From assembly GCA_004764695.1 (NCBI GenBank), contig SMSO01000033.1, positions 1,131,001-1,195,000 on the forward strand: 64,000 nucleotides of DNA, in the 5' to 3' direction. Of this stretch, positions 20,257-31,267 are shown piece by piece. The DNA comes from Schizochytrium sp. TIO01 (taxonomy: Eukaryota; Sar; Bigyra; Thraustochytrida; Thraustochytriidae). The notes below the pieces were generated by a model that saw nothing but the letters and a program-made list of their open reading frames with translations, was not told where the DNA came from and did no database searches. The number at the start of each line of letters is the position of its first letter. The stretch's first letter is position 1. The translations under genes and the position numbers were made by a program.

Positions 20257-23200
20257 CTATTTGCCAGGTGTTTCAGCTGATCCAAGGCAAGCTTGGTGAA
20301 CCACCGATCGTAAATTTGGGTCCACAGCAAAGGGCTCAGTCAGAATCTTCTTAGCGCAAATACGGCATTGGGTATCTTGTGTAATAGAGAAATTGCGCTT
20401 TTGACGACGGGAAAGCTGATACAAAGTTTTGATGTTCTGTGCTACACAAAGATTCTTTTCCACGCGAAGCTGCGACAATTTCTGCACATTGGCTCGGAAA
20501 ATAACTGCCAAATAACCTTGCAAATCACTGAGCCGCATGTCTGCAGGGAGTTTAGAAGTCACAAGGCCAGGGTCAATGACGCTTCCGTATTTTTCAAGAA
20601 TAGACAGTGACTCTGCTCGATACTTACTGGCAAGTTCTGGCTCGAAATAAAGACACACAAGTTCTAAAAACGGATTGCTAGCCTTTCCTGGTTGCAAATG
20701 TTGGTTTGATGCTAACATCTTCGAGCCTGGGCTTGAGGTACTAGCACCTCGTATTGGACTCGGGGTTCGAGATATGGGTGATGATGATAAGGCGAAGTCT
20801 GCCATAGTCGCTGATTTCAGCCCCTGTTGACGCGGTTCTGGGACATTTAATGTGCTAGCTGCATTGTCTTGCTCCCGCTCCTGTTGTTGCTGTAACTGAA
20901 ACCAAAGCTGCTGGCGAGCATAATGTTTTACGCAGTATGCCTCAGCAGCCTTAGGGTCATCTAAGTCCTTAATTAAAACTGCCAACGCAGTATTGTGCCA
21001 GCCACACTTTGAGTATAATTCAACCCTTTCTGGAAGCATGGCATCGTTTAGGTCATTTTGTTGCTGTTCAAGTTGCCTCGCTATTAAATCAGCTTGAAAT
21101 GTCGTTCTGTGATGTGTTCCGGGCTCTTCCACGCGAAGAGTCAAAGTTTCTGGTCTATCGATGAAATCAAAAAAGTTTTCACGGTTTTCCTCGCGGAGAG
21201 ACGCTGGACATTTCTCAAGAACACGTATGAATTCCTGAGCTGTCTGCAGATCAAAAGCGCGAGCTGATGGGTCCATGGACTCATCTGCTGAAAGCTTTTG
21301 TAAATATGTGAGACAAAGTCTGCTCCGCGGTGATGTGTCATACTTACATAATTGATCAAGAACAGTTTCTGAATCAAGATTACCTTGACTATCTTGAGTT
21401 GGTTCTGTGAAAATTTGCACAGCAGACTCTGGATCGCGTTCAAGAACCCATGGCGCAAATGACCAAACAAGTTGAGGATCTTCGTGATGAGCACGAAGAA
21501 AATTGATGGTTTCAGCAACACCATCTATTCCTGATTCTGCATACTTTCCCTTGCCAATATCAGCCCAGATTTCAAGTGCTTCACGTCGATGAGATGGTGA
21601 GGACCCCAATAAAAGAGCGGCTGCATGATATTGTTCCTTATCCAGGAGCGCGTGTGCACAGGTATCCACCTCAAGTGAATTGGGAGAAGCGCAAAGTTTA
21701 TGTAAGGCCTGAACGTCGCCTTCACTGTGCGGAGGATCAACGAATAACCGAAACAAAGCAAAGTCTACAAACGCAGCAATTTCCGAGTCCGCAATACCTT
21801 TCGATCGCTGGGATTTTAAGTATTCCTTGAAAGTTGTTAGCAATTCATCCTTTGTATTTTCTGTGCGGTTTTCGACCCGGAGCAACATTGGGTACGCATG
21901 AATATCCTCATCGTCCAAATCATCTTGTGAGCTAGAAATGTCGAAATTAGTCCTTCGTAGACGCTTAGGATTATACTTTTCAACGTAGGGAGGTTGAAGA
22001 CCTGGAAATTGAGCAATCAGCTCTCGCAGGTCGAGCTTTGCAAAACCAAATTGTTGAAAAGCTTTTGCGAAACGGCCTCTCCGCAACATTGCAAGCGCTG
22101 CTTCAAGGTGGAAATGCGCAATGAGGTCACTGCGAGTAGAGTGGTCTGGAGAGTTAATAAGGTCGGGAAGGAGAGTGTCGTGGGTTGAAATTTGACGTGC
22201 AAGACGACGAAGTGTTGTCTGTGTATGTGCTCGACTTGATCCTTTATGTGCTTCCTCAATAGGGTTCAGCACTCGTTCAGAGTAAATCCGAAAAGCTCCA
22301 GATACATCATCCATATCAAAGAACTCTTCCATCCGCCGTCTTAACGAAACGGTCCCAAGGTTAAGAACTGCATTCGACGTAAGGAGAAATACTCCACCGC
22401 CCGCAGTGAGGTTTTCTAGGATTGGCTCGGAAGCATCAGTTTCAATATCTTGGCCAGCTGCAGATTGGGTTGCTTGGGCATTCCAAGGAGCAGGCGCGAC
22501 CAATGCAATTGCAGGAGTTTCAAGAACTGAAAATTCAGAAACAAGGCCCTGCGGGTCAGTTGAGTGTACCTGAATTTGGCGGCCATCATCGTGTAGAGAA
22601 ACTGCAAAATCTAAAGTACAGACAGTGCGTAGTGGTGGTGTTGACCAGACAATTGTACTACCACTGGGTTGTCCTGAAGAATCAATAACAATGCCTAATC
22701 CATCTACGATCATTAAAAAACGGCCTTGACTTAGGGCGCTGACATTGGACCCTCGGATGAGATGAGCATAATTAGGTGTCATTGATATTGTACCTGAGAA
22801 CCGCTTAGGTCTACCGGGAGTCCCAGGGCTTGCAGTGAGTATGTTCCCGCTAGAGGGCTCTGCCACTGAGGCCCCCAAATTCCCTACTCCGCCAGGAGAC
22901 GATGTCGCCATTCCACTTGAATTTGTTGCTGCTGCTGCTGCTGTTGCTGCGAAGCCAAATCCAGAGCGCCGCTTCCGTCGTCGATCGTTTGGAAACTCAT
23001 GAACTTTGAGCATTCGTCCAGAAGGGACATCAATTAACATTATTTGGTCCTCAAGAGCTACACAGATCTTGTGAAGAGACCAAGCTGCATCCAACGCAGG
23101 ACTTGGGATGTTAAGCACTTTCCACGGTTCATATTTCTCACCTGCCCATCGAAACAGGTGCGCTTTATGCGATGTAAAGACGCAAATACTAAAGTTTGGT

Positions 23201-23532
23201 ACTGCAGATTCATTCTGCACAAGGCCTAGTACCTCGCCGCGTACGCTTGGCTTAGCATTCGGACGCTGACACAGACGCTGTGCATCGATGCTTTCAACTA
23301 TACCATTGGAGAGTGCTAATAAAAGACCGATTTCGCCGAGAGCCAGCAATTGTACAATAGGTTTTCCGCCTGGAATTGTGTAACTCTGCTGTTGGCCATT
23401 GAAAATAAGGCAGACGCGGCCGTCATCTGTACCTATGTATATTTGATCGTAAAAGCTAGCGAGACACCTGGCTTCCGGCGGTACACCGCCATCTTGAGGT
23501 CCGAGACCTCGTGCTGCGGTAGTGCTTAGCAT
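20257..23532 (-). CDS. VPS39-like (Vam6) HOPS/CORVET-type vacuolar sorting protein
   Basis: 1091 residues from ATG at 23530-23532. The N-terminal third looks like a citron-homology (CNH) beta-propeller: IYIGTDDGRVCLIF, LGEIGLLLALSNGIVESID, then segments ending near AVLNLGTVSLRRRMEEFF. The middle is alpha-helical clathrin-heavy-chain-type repeat. It includes INFLRAHHEDPQLVWSFAPW followed by VLERDPESAVQIFTE, which matches the VPS39/TGFBRAP1 family pattern. The C-terminus has CRICAKKI... VVHQACLG, the short zinc-binding end typical of VPS39 family members. The length exceeds animal VPS39 (about 880) because of Ser-rich insertions. Family members tether endosomes or vacuoles with Rab7 and join VPS11/16/18/33. 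VPS39 is favoured over the related VPS3/TGFBRAP1, but the two are hard to separate by eye. Confidence 0.82.
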   Translation of the reverse strand: MLSTTAARGLGPQDGGVPPEARCLASFYDQIYIGTDDGRVCLIFNGQQQSYTIPGGKPIVQLLALGEIGLLLALSNGIVESIDAQRLCQRPNAKPSVRGEVLGLVQNESAVPNFSICVFTSHKAHLFRWAGEKYEPWKVLNIPSPALDAAWSLHKICVALEDQIMLIDVPSGRMLKVHEFPNDRRRKRRSGFGFAATAAAAATNSSGMATSSPGGVGNLGASVAEPSSGNILTASPGTPGRPKRFSGTISMTPNYAHLIRGSNVSALSQGRFLMIVDGLGIVIDSSGQPSGSTIVWSTPPLRTVCTLDFAVSLHDDGRQIQVHSTDPQGLVSEFSVLETPAIALVAPAPWNAQATQSAAGQDIETDASEPILENLTAGGGVFLLTSNAVLNLGTVSLRRRMEEFFDMDDVSGAFRIYSERVLNPIEEAHKGSSRAHTQTTLRRLARQISTHDTLLPDLINSPDHSTRSDLIAHFHLEAALAMLRRGRFAKAFQQFGFAKLDLRELIAQFPGLQPPYVEKYNPKRLRRTNFDISSSQDDLDDEDIHAYPMLLRVENRTENTKDELLTTFKEYLKSQRSKGIADSEIAAFVDFALFRLFVDPPHSEGDVQALHKLCASPNSLEVDTCAHALLDKEQYHAAALLLGSSPSHRREALEIWADIGKGKYAESGIDGVAETINFLRAHHEDPQLVWSFAPWVLERDPESAVQIFTEPTQDSQGNLDSETVLDQLCKYDTSPRSRLCLTYLQKLSADESMDPSARAFDLQTAQEFIRVLEKCPASLREENRENFFDFIDRPETLTLRVEEPGTHHRTTFQADLIARQLEQQQNDLNDAMLPERVELYSKCGWHNTALAVLIKDLDDPKAAEAYCVKHYARQQLWFQLQQQQEREQDNAASTLNVPEPRQQGLKSATMADFALSSSPISRTPSPIRGASTSSPGSKMLASNQHLQPGKASNPFLELVCLYFEPELASKYRAESLSILEKYGSVIDPGLVTSKLPADMRLSDLQGYLAVIFRANVQKLSQLRVEKNLCVAQNIKTLYQLSRRQKRNFSITQDTQCRICAKKILTEPFAVDPNLRSVVHQACLGSAETPGK

Positions 23533-26414
23533 TTCTTTAGAAGTCGGCTTTCATGCAGTAGAGCTTTGTGGCTTTTTCTCTTCACAGAGCTCGCAATCTG
23601 GGCTTTGAAACGTAGTAGATAGAAGGAGCGAAGCTAGCAAGCTATTGATGATGAGCTGAGCTGACTTGTATCCTTGTTGCTCAAACGTAGACTATGCAGA
23701 AAACAAGATTTTCTGGGTCTCGACAAAGATCCTCGACAGTTATCCTTGTATGCTCGTTGTGCCAGTCTCTAGCATTCGTCTGCAGGATGGAATCACAGGC
23801 GAGAAGTTGTTTGATGAGCAAAGATACCGACTAGGTATGAGCTTTCATGCTATTAGGCCTCATTAGTAATTTATCATAAGGGATTCATTATATAATCTAC
23901 TAGTACTTAGCTATAAACTATCCTGGTACGCTCCAAGATGGATAGAGATAACAAGTCACAGTGACAGTCGAAACAGGTGACTGACATGCCTTTCCTTGGA
24001 GACTGACCAATGAGTACCAACGCAGCAATTATCTATTGCAAGGTATGCTGCTTGTAGTGTCTTGTTGATCTTCATTCTGTAAAATGAAGGGTACTTTTAA
24101 CGAATATGCGCAAAATTTCCATATTCAAACCAAAAGGCGATAAAAGCTCAGATTGAAAAAAACCAATCTCTGCGAATGCTGTCTATTCAGTCACATATGC
24201 AGGGTGGGTTTAAAATCATTTAGTGGGAACCCGTGATAGTGTGGAAAGGAGGTTGCTAAAGATTTATCAAATTTTTAGACCTTGAAGTCATGGGATCAAA
24301 ACACGAAATGGAGATACCTGCGCATCACTATGCTAGATAAATAGATTGGGAAACACCTTGCGAAATATCGAAAGAGCTTGTGCTTGTTAAAGCAAAAACT
24401 GACTTCGCACTAAGAAACTGACTTCGCATCAAGAAACTGTCTAAGTAACCAGTCATATTCCTCCAGAGCATGTTGGCGTCTCCAAACACCTTGCTGGTGA
24501 TTACCTATTACTGTTAAGATTGAGAATATGGCAGTCGCCAATAAGTAAAGATACCTCATTCACGATGAATTCAAAATATAAAGTTAAATTGTGGCATCGA
24601 CCTTGAAGAGCTAAACTTATGTCTTTCAGAAGACATGCACTTAATATCAAGAGTGACAACTCTGTCTGCCATTTTTATTCTTTCGAAGGTCTTGGTTGAT
24701 CTTCTGCAAAATATTCATATATCATTTTTTCAACTAGAATCGATGCTGACTTTACACATAACCTAGCATCTTGTTAAAATTAAACATTGAGATAATTGGC
24801 AGCACCAGAGTGCAGGGACTTATAAAAACTTTGACACAGATTACTTAACTGTTGCAGTACTTCATAATCTAGAAACTATGCCATCCTTTATAGAAATGGT
24901 TAAACTTAAGTTAAAAGAAATACTAAATAACCGTTTTCTACTTGAATGCATTTCACTACTTGTGACACTACCAATTGAATGACGAAGCAGCACATATCCC
25001 TCCTTATTCAAAGAATAGGAGGTCTGGCAATATTGATGTACTTTAAACTTGAATACAGGACCATGTTTTAGCATTAATTTACCAGGTGCATGATAATTTC
25101 TAAATCCCTGAGTATACATTGCGCTGTTAAATATCCTCTTAGCTTTTCAATTGGACTACAGTACAAGATTTGTTGTATGGTACCAGAATCCCGAATGGTT
25201 TTCTGCCCTGACATAGTAGGATGGCTTTAATCATATCGTATCTCGCTTGACAAGTCTAGTTTTTTTGCTGTTGTTTTGAGAATCGGTCAAGTGTATATGT
25301 GCCCATGAGGTCAGGTGAGGGTCAGTAAGCAGTGCGTCGCGTCATTGATCAAAGTCGCGCATGGTGGTTGCCATCAAATGGTACAATGCACACGTATTTG
25401 CTGCGAAACATGCCTACTCTCACAAGTCAAGCTACTTTATGAAAGTTTATCCTTGTTTATTTCAAGTTCGTTGGCCGACGATAAGGGGCCTTCGTCGATT
25501 CCAACGCATTACACTGTTCCAAAGACGAGTGTTCTCGGTGTTCAAGCCAGTAAAACGAACAGGCGAAGTTTCCCAGACTAAGCACCTCTACCTAGCTAGA
25601 GTTCAACCTAAAGTCACATCGTAGGCACAGATTAAATAAACCCCATTTACAATTTTATTTGTGTTTTTCTTTCCTTTTATGCCTATTTTTTTCTGGTTAC
25701 AGACGAAACTTGCAGCAGCAGAAGAAGATTATGATCGCTTGAGCAGAGTGCCGCCTTTTAAAAGCAGACTCTCACGAAGTCCTTTGAGGCTTCAGAAAGA
25801 CACAGTGCATACAGTCAATTTCGGAAAAAGATTGTGCCATGAACTCCTCTGTTCCTACCTAACACTACCTAGGTTGTTCAAGCCCGAGTCTGAGCAGCAC
25901 CCGACAAGAATACCTACTGTATAATAGTTTGTTGAGGTTCAAGAGGGACAAAGTTCGAGGATTCGGCACTCTCACTACTCATAGGTAATACGTTGAGTTC
26001 GCTTAGCTTGGGTAAAAAGCATCGTCATTACTGATGATTCGGGGTATAGGCGGAATTGGCAGTATCAGCAGAATTGAATCTAGTGCACCGGATCCATCGT
26101 AGCGAAGAAGATTCTTTTTAGGAGTGCATCTTCAAAGCCTGGCTGAGTAATAGAAGAACTATTCCTCTGCAGATAGATGTCTATCAATTCGCTCTGGAGC
26201 ATCGAATCTTGAAGTCTGCTGGAGCTTTTCTGACTAGGGTTGCGATCTTTCGTGCCAACCAGGAATCTTTGTCTTAGTTCACCTGCTATGCTTCGCCTCT
26301 GAGTTGATTGCCTCGTCCAGGCCTGCGAGATACTGAGATGCAATTGATGAACCCATCATTGAAGTCGGCGTGTGGTAGTACACTAGGTGTAGCTCATTCC
26401 CTGCGTAGATTTCA

Positions 26415-26450
<36 letters not shown>

Positions 26451-26451
26451 G
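26415..26451. repeat. (ACG)n trinucleotide tract
   Basis: About twelve ACG units with one GGC interruption near the start. Confidence 0.85.
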
Positions 26452-27897
26452 GCTCATGGTTCGTAATCAACAGCCGATCTTAAAGTATGAATCTTGCACA
26501 AGGTTATGTTCCCCCCGCGGCCCTGGATTAGAGGCGAGTCTCTGGAGATGGTGGAGAAATCTTATTGTGCTGTTCTCTGAGTAATGCATAGGTAGTATGT
26601 GTTCTTTATCCTATAGAGCCTGTTATTGGTCTACGTGTTTAATACCTGGAAAATCTAAATGGTCCACAGATACAGTCCGTTGTTTGCGTACGAATCTCTT
26701 CAGCAAGGGACTCTCCAGGATCTGCGAAGGTCTGGTTGAAGATCGAGATCACTTTCTTGCCTTGGGCGTACCAGCTTCCTAAGTAGAAGTCTATTGTTTC
26801 TTTCTTCGGAGACAGCAACGGCCACGGTCCATGTCTACGATGGTCATAATCGCTGAATCGCCTAGGTAGGTTGTATTTTCAATGCGAATAAAACGTTATA
26901 ACAAAAACATATCTTCAAAGGTAAAAAAATAGCTATCAAAAAAATGAAAATTAGCATCAAAGACCCATCATCATATGTATGCATATACACATATAAATAT
27001 ATATAGTTATTTTTTTATTTTTTTTGTAAGGTTTCAAAGGTTATAAGTTGAAGTTAAAATTAGACAGTGGGACTTCGATCCCCAGTGCCCCAGCGGTTGC
27101 CTGTTTTTTCCCTTAAGGCTCCACCATGAAAGTTTCTTGAAAGCTCTGGCAAGCGCGTCTTCCGTTGCTCCGGCCGACCTAAACTCATTCTCTAAAGTGG
27201 GAAACGAAACTCATCAACATAAAGTATCGAGTAACCAGGTACCTTTTACATTCGATGTCCGAACCTTGTTGTAGGTAGTAGACAATTACAGCTTGGGGTC
27301 ATGTTATCCGCATATCATGCGAGAAGAAGTCCCTCTCATTGTTCTTCACTACGCCTCCTTTGGGTCCAAAGCCAAGATCATACATCTCCTGACCACTTCA
27401 TCGACTTCATGTCCAGTTCCCAGTTCAACTTACAATGCTCATCGCGATCATCATGAAGCGGGCCTGCCCTGCTCCGGGTTACGTGCCTCGGGACTCTGTC
27501 TGAGTCTTCGCATCGATCGCTTTCGGAGATGGATAGATGTTGCCTATGAAGTTTCGCTGGCAAGCTCAAGCCTACTTGCTACCGCTCGAAGTTACCTGCT
27601 TCTGCACTCGGTCATCCAACCCCCGCCTGGCTCTAGAGGTGACGGCCCGAAACCTCCTTCGCCTCGTTTCTCGCCCCACAAGCCCAACCAGAGCTTAGGG
27701 CCGAGCGACGACGACGTCCTCGATACTCCATCGAGCTTGGACCCGCTCATGATTGGGCGCGTTCACAAGCGCGCTCTCTCATTGGGGTACTAGCTAGTTA
27801 TAGAAGGCAGAACTGAGAGTCATCCCATTTACTTCACAGTCGCGCACATCAAAGAACTCCAAAGTCTGAGTCAGACGGAGCCAACGTTTCAGCAGTC

Positions 27898-27982
27898 TCT
27901 CACTCACTCACTCACTCACTCCCTCACTCAGCCAGATCAATCAATCCATCAATCCATCAATCAATCAGTCAGTCAATCAATG
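27898..27982. repeat. Compound (ACTC)n - (AATC/CATC)n tract
   Basis: A run of ACTC units passes into AATC, CATC and AGTC units, an imperfect compound tetranucleotide array. Confidence 0.8.
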
Positions 27983-28135
27983 TCATGGCTTGTCACCATC
28001 CTCCAAGAGCTTCGAGGTTTCCCTAGTTCCTGCACAGGCAGAAACAGCCTAAAAATCTCTCGTTTTCGACGAATCTCTCTCTTTTACCTCCCTACATAAT
28101 CATGACAGACAGATTCATGACAGATTAACTATGAT

Positions 28136-28193
28136 GTAATATAATATGATATAATATAATATAAAAGTACCTGCCATGTATGTATGTATGTAT
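28136..28193. repeat. (ATAAT)n and (ATGT)n tracts
   Basis: An AT-only pentanucleotide-like run (about 28136-28165) is followed after a short gap by four ATGT units (about 28177-28193). Confidence 0.7.
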
Positions 28194-28400
28194 CTATACT
28201 TCTGACTGTTCTCACAATTGATCGGTCGATCGCGCGATTCTAAAAACATTTGTTTTTAAAAGGTAGTGCCTTAGCTCCTCCTAACCAGGTACCTAGCTAG
28301 GCAGGCAGGGATTGCACCACAGGCAGCGGATTCCCCCCGGTCCGCTATTATCGAATGCGCGACATCGTTACTCCTTCCTCTCCACACACTTTGGAGGCGA

Positions 28401-28476
28401 GAATGAAGAAAGAAAGAAAGAAAGAAAGAAATGAATGAATGAAGAAATGAAGAAATGAAGAAATGAAGAAATGAAG
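28401..28476. repeat. (GAAA)n passing into (GAAATGAA)n
   Basis: Pure GAAA units (about 28406-28431) change to ATGA and then to repeated AGAAATGA units, a purine-rich compound array. Confidence 0.85.
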
Positions 28477-29424
28477 AGGGACGAAGCACTGACTGCATCC
28501 CCTTGAGCAGCACTCGGTCAAGACTATCATGACTTCAAGGGCCAACTTGGGAATGAGCTCGAGCTTTTTTGGGCATGTCTTTGGGGCTTTCTCATAGCGT
28601 TTCAGGCGCATGACTTACCTTCATAAGCTGCTGGGAGTCGAATCGAACGAAACCAACTAACTGCCTTTGCTGCGAGTTCCACATCTCCTTCTAATTCATA
28701 GGACTCGAATATTAGTGAATAGGTACTTCTTCTCCGGTGAAGTTCTCGTCTATTCGAAAGTGAGACCTCATTACGTCATACATTGTGGCAACAGGTTGAA
28801 GACATATAGATAAATATATGTCCTCTAGGCCTGCATACTTACACATGATACACAAGCTCCTACTACTCCTTCCATCCGTTTCTAACCAGAAACTTGTCTC
28901 CGTACATTGCTGCTCAGCTCCTCGCAACCCTCTTTGGGGACTTGCTTGCTTCGGCAGGCTTCAATTGGGTCCAAGACTTCATCCTTTTTTTCTCAGTAAA
29001 GGTGGCGATTTTCGAGGACAGTTGTGCAGATGAAAAGCAGGTGTGTGATGAAAGGAAAATGAAGCAACCCGACATATGATGGACTGACTGCCTGCCTCAA
29101 TCTGATTCTTTTGCTGCCCTCGAACTCTCAGTGATCTGGTCACCTTCTATATCGCTCGCCATGGATGCAGGCAGGTGAGTTTGATTTGGTCGAAGACTGT
29201 ACAATGATTGAACTCCGCAATACTCGCCGCGAAGTCTCGATTGAAAAGCGACGGCTTCGAAGTTTAAGAAGCAGATCGATAGACACGAAGAGCACACAAA
29301 GAAATGTTGAGCCTTTTAAAATGTCAAGATTATCGTGTCAGGCTTCAGCTGGAATCTTCAGCTCAGCTGATCTTTAAAAAGAGACTTCGCGACTTAGCTC
29401 AATCGTAGAAAACAAAAGCAGGCC

Positions 29425-29530
29425 ACAGTCAAAGTCGAAGTCAAAGTCAAAATCAAAGTCAAAGTCAAAGCCAAAGCCAAAGCCAAAGTCAAAGTCAACG
29501 TCAGAGTTAAAGTCAAAGTCAAATCAAAGA
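29425..29530. repeat. Degenerate hexanucleotide array (AAAGTC)n
   Basis: About 17 units of AAAGTC with variants AAAGCC, AAAATC, AACGTC and GAAGTC. Three AAAGCC variants stand together in the middle, showing that a mutated unit was itself duplicated. Confidence 0.9.
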
Positions 29531-30430
29531 CATTAAATGAAACGCGCACTTTTCGAGCTAACTAAGCCTATCTGCAGTATTATCTAAAGAAAGGAGACGG
29601 CTGCGACGGCGCCCCTTGTTCGCGCAAGCATCCCAACTCAAGGATATCCTGGGCTTCGTACCGCCACCGCGTGCCGCAAAGGCCCCGATTATAGTACCCA
29701 TCCTCAATTAAGTACCTTCGAAGGCTGGTATTTGGGACCTCCAGCAAAAAAGAGTGGCAGAAAGAAAGAGGAGAAAAGAGAAGAAAAGAAAGAGCACACC
29801 GCGTGCCGTGTGCATGCGAACCTGTGCCGAGGCCCTTTGTTCTGTGCAATAAGCTCGCCACTCGCTCAAGAAGATGGGTGCAGAAGACGAAACGCAACAC
29901 AACGCAACGCGACGGAGGCCATAGCATAGTACGCTCAGGCCCCGAGCTCTGCTCTTTTCTGCTCGGATGCCACGACGGTTGGCTCCGCTCAGGCACGTGA
30001 GGCGGAGTAATGCTTATGAAGGAGAGGAGATGTAGCACAGAGGTTAAAGCAACAAAATAAATTGAAAATTAATAGAAAGAAATCAAAGAAAACGAAGTAA
30101 AATACCCAGGTCCGGTAGGAGACCCTAGCAGCTAGCTAGCTGGCGAGAGAAAGTAATCAAAGAGAATTGGAAACTTGAACTGCATTGAAAGCTTTGAAGA
30201 GCGGGAAGGAAATAAGCAATGGAAAGAAAGGCCAGCGTGTCCCTCCTTCTTGAAGTTCTTGCCGGTATTCTGGTCTCTTGAGCAGGTCGCCAGATGGAGA
30301 ATGGGCTCAGAGAACTTATTGGCACCATCGAAAAGATTCAGGAGGCGGCTTGCTTGCAAACTCACCTTCCGAGGCTCCGTCGTATCTAGCGAGCTCGCCA
30401 GAATCTTCAAGATTCGCAGCTTTTATCGCA

Positions 30431-30456
30431 TCTTCTTCTTCTTCTTCTTCTTCTTC
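30431..30456. repeat. (TTC)n tract
   Basis: About nine pure TTC units. Confidence 0.85.
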
Positions 30457-30751
30457 GGCTCTCGCTCTTCATATATAATAAGTCTGGTAGGTAACGCGTA
30501 GGTAACTCCTAACATGGTACCTTAGACCTTTCAAGGGCCTCGGCCCATGTCCAGACTTGTATTATTTTGTCTTTTACAATTATGAAGTTACCCGTATGTG
30601 GGCATAAGTGATTGGTATGGGAGGCGGCACGGGGATAAGGGACAGCGTGTGTCCAAGTTAAAAGAAATTGGAGGGAAGAAAGAAAAGAGAAATGGGTAGC
30701 AGTTAGTAATAGTTGCATAGGGATAGAGGTGATGATGATATTATGAACGTC

Positions 30752-30755
30752 ATAG
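30752..30755. repeat. Target-site duplication ATAG, left copy
   Basis: The four bases next to the left terminal inverted repeat are ATAG, matched exactly by ATAG right after the other end at 35245-35248. Confidence 0.85.
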
Positions 30756-30794
30756 CCCTGGCTATTTTTCGGGACGTATTACGTCCCGAAAAAT
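30756..30794. repeat. Left terminal inverted repeat plus subterminal palindrome
   Basis: The 9-bp terminal repeat (30756-30764) runs into a perfect inverted repeat at 30764-30794, with 15-bp arms around a single central T. This is a likely transposase-binding site. Confidence 0.9.
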
Positions 30795-31267
30795 CGGATA
30801 AACTTTAATTTTCCCGGTAGAGTATTTAAGGACTTATTACGTCCCGAAAAATATGTACCTACTTGAGTCATTGATCAATTCAACAGTCTAGCTCTGTTCG
30901 GGATGAAACTCGTTTAGTTTACCCTCCCCGACCTCACCTGTCCATATGTTATCATGTTCTCATGATTCTCCGATTGATAGTTGAGTTTAGGACCAAACAA
31001 TGACATTCTCAGTGGCGGTTAGGTGGTGGTTAGGTTAACAGGTATTTGACACATGGTCGTTAGGTTCTCCCACGGTACCTGTTCTACCAGACAATTAATA
31101 CTGATAAACATCAATAATATCTTGCGCCAGCATGTAGTGCCAGCAGTACCAACAAAAGTACATCATACCTTACTTCATCGTCCACTTGCTAGTCTACTTG
31201 GGATCTATCAGCACTTCCCTCAGCGAAGAGGTCCATTGGCGCTTGAGTTTAACGTCAGCTGTGTGTC

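Larger units (their letters stand above)
23533..30751. other. Long intergenic region with many microsatellites
   Basis: About 7.2 kb without a convincing gene. The first half is AT-rich; the part from about 25.9 kb on is richer in GC and in simple repeats (GAC, ACTC/AATC, ATAAT, ATGT, AAAG/AAATG, AAAGTC and TTC tracts). The longest ATG-started frame, 27317-27793 (+), has no recognisable motif and is not called. The stretch next to 23533 should hold the VPS39 promoter. Confidence 0.5.

Noticed and set aside
27065-27110. Possible tRNA T-arm (GGGACTTCGATCCCC)
   Set aside because: The T-stem does not pair correctly and no D-arm, anticodon arm or acceptor partner lies upstream.
27317-27793. 158-codon frame from ATG on the plus strand
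   Set aside because: No motif, no family resemblance, Ser/Leu/Arg composition typical of chance frames in GC-richer spacer; a chance frame of this size is expected somewhere in 64 kb.
28630-28665. Possible minus-strand tRNA T-loop (GTTCGATTC)
   Set aside because: Only three stem pairs form and there is no cloverleaf around it.
27898-29530. CRISPR-like or satellite array
   Set aside because: These are simple tetra- and hexanucleotide runs without spacers; CRISPR is not expected in nuclear eukaryotic DNA.
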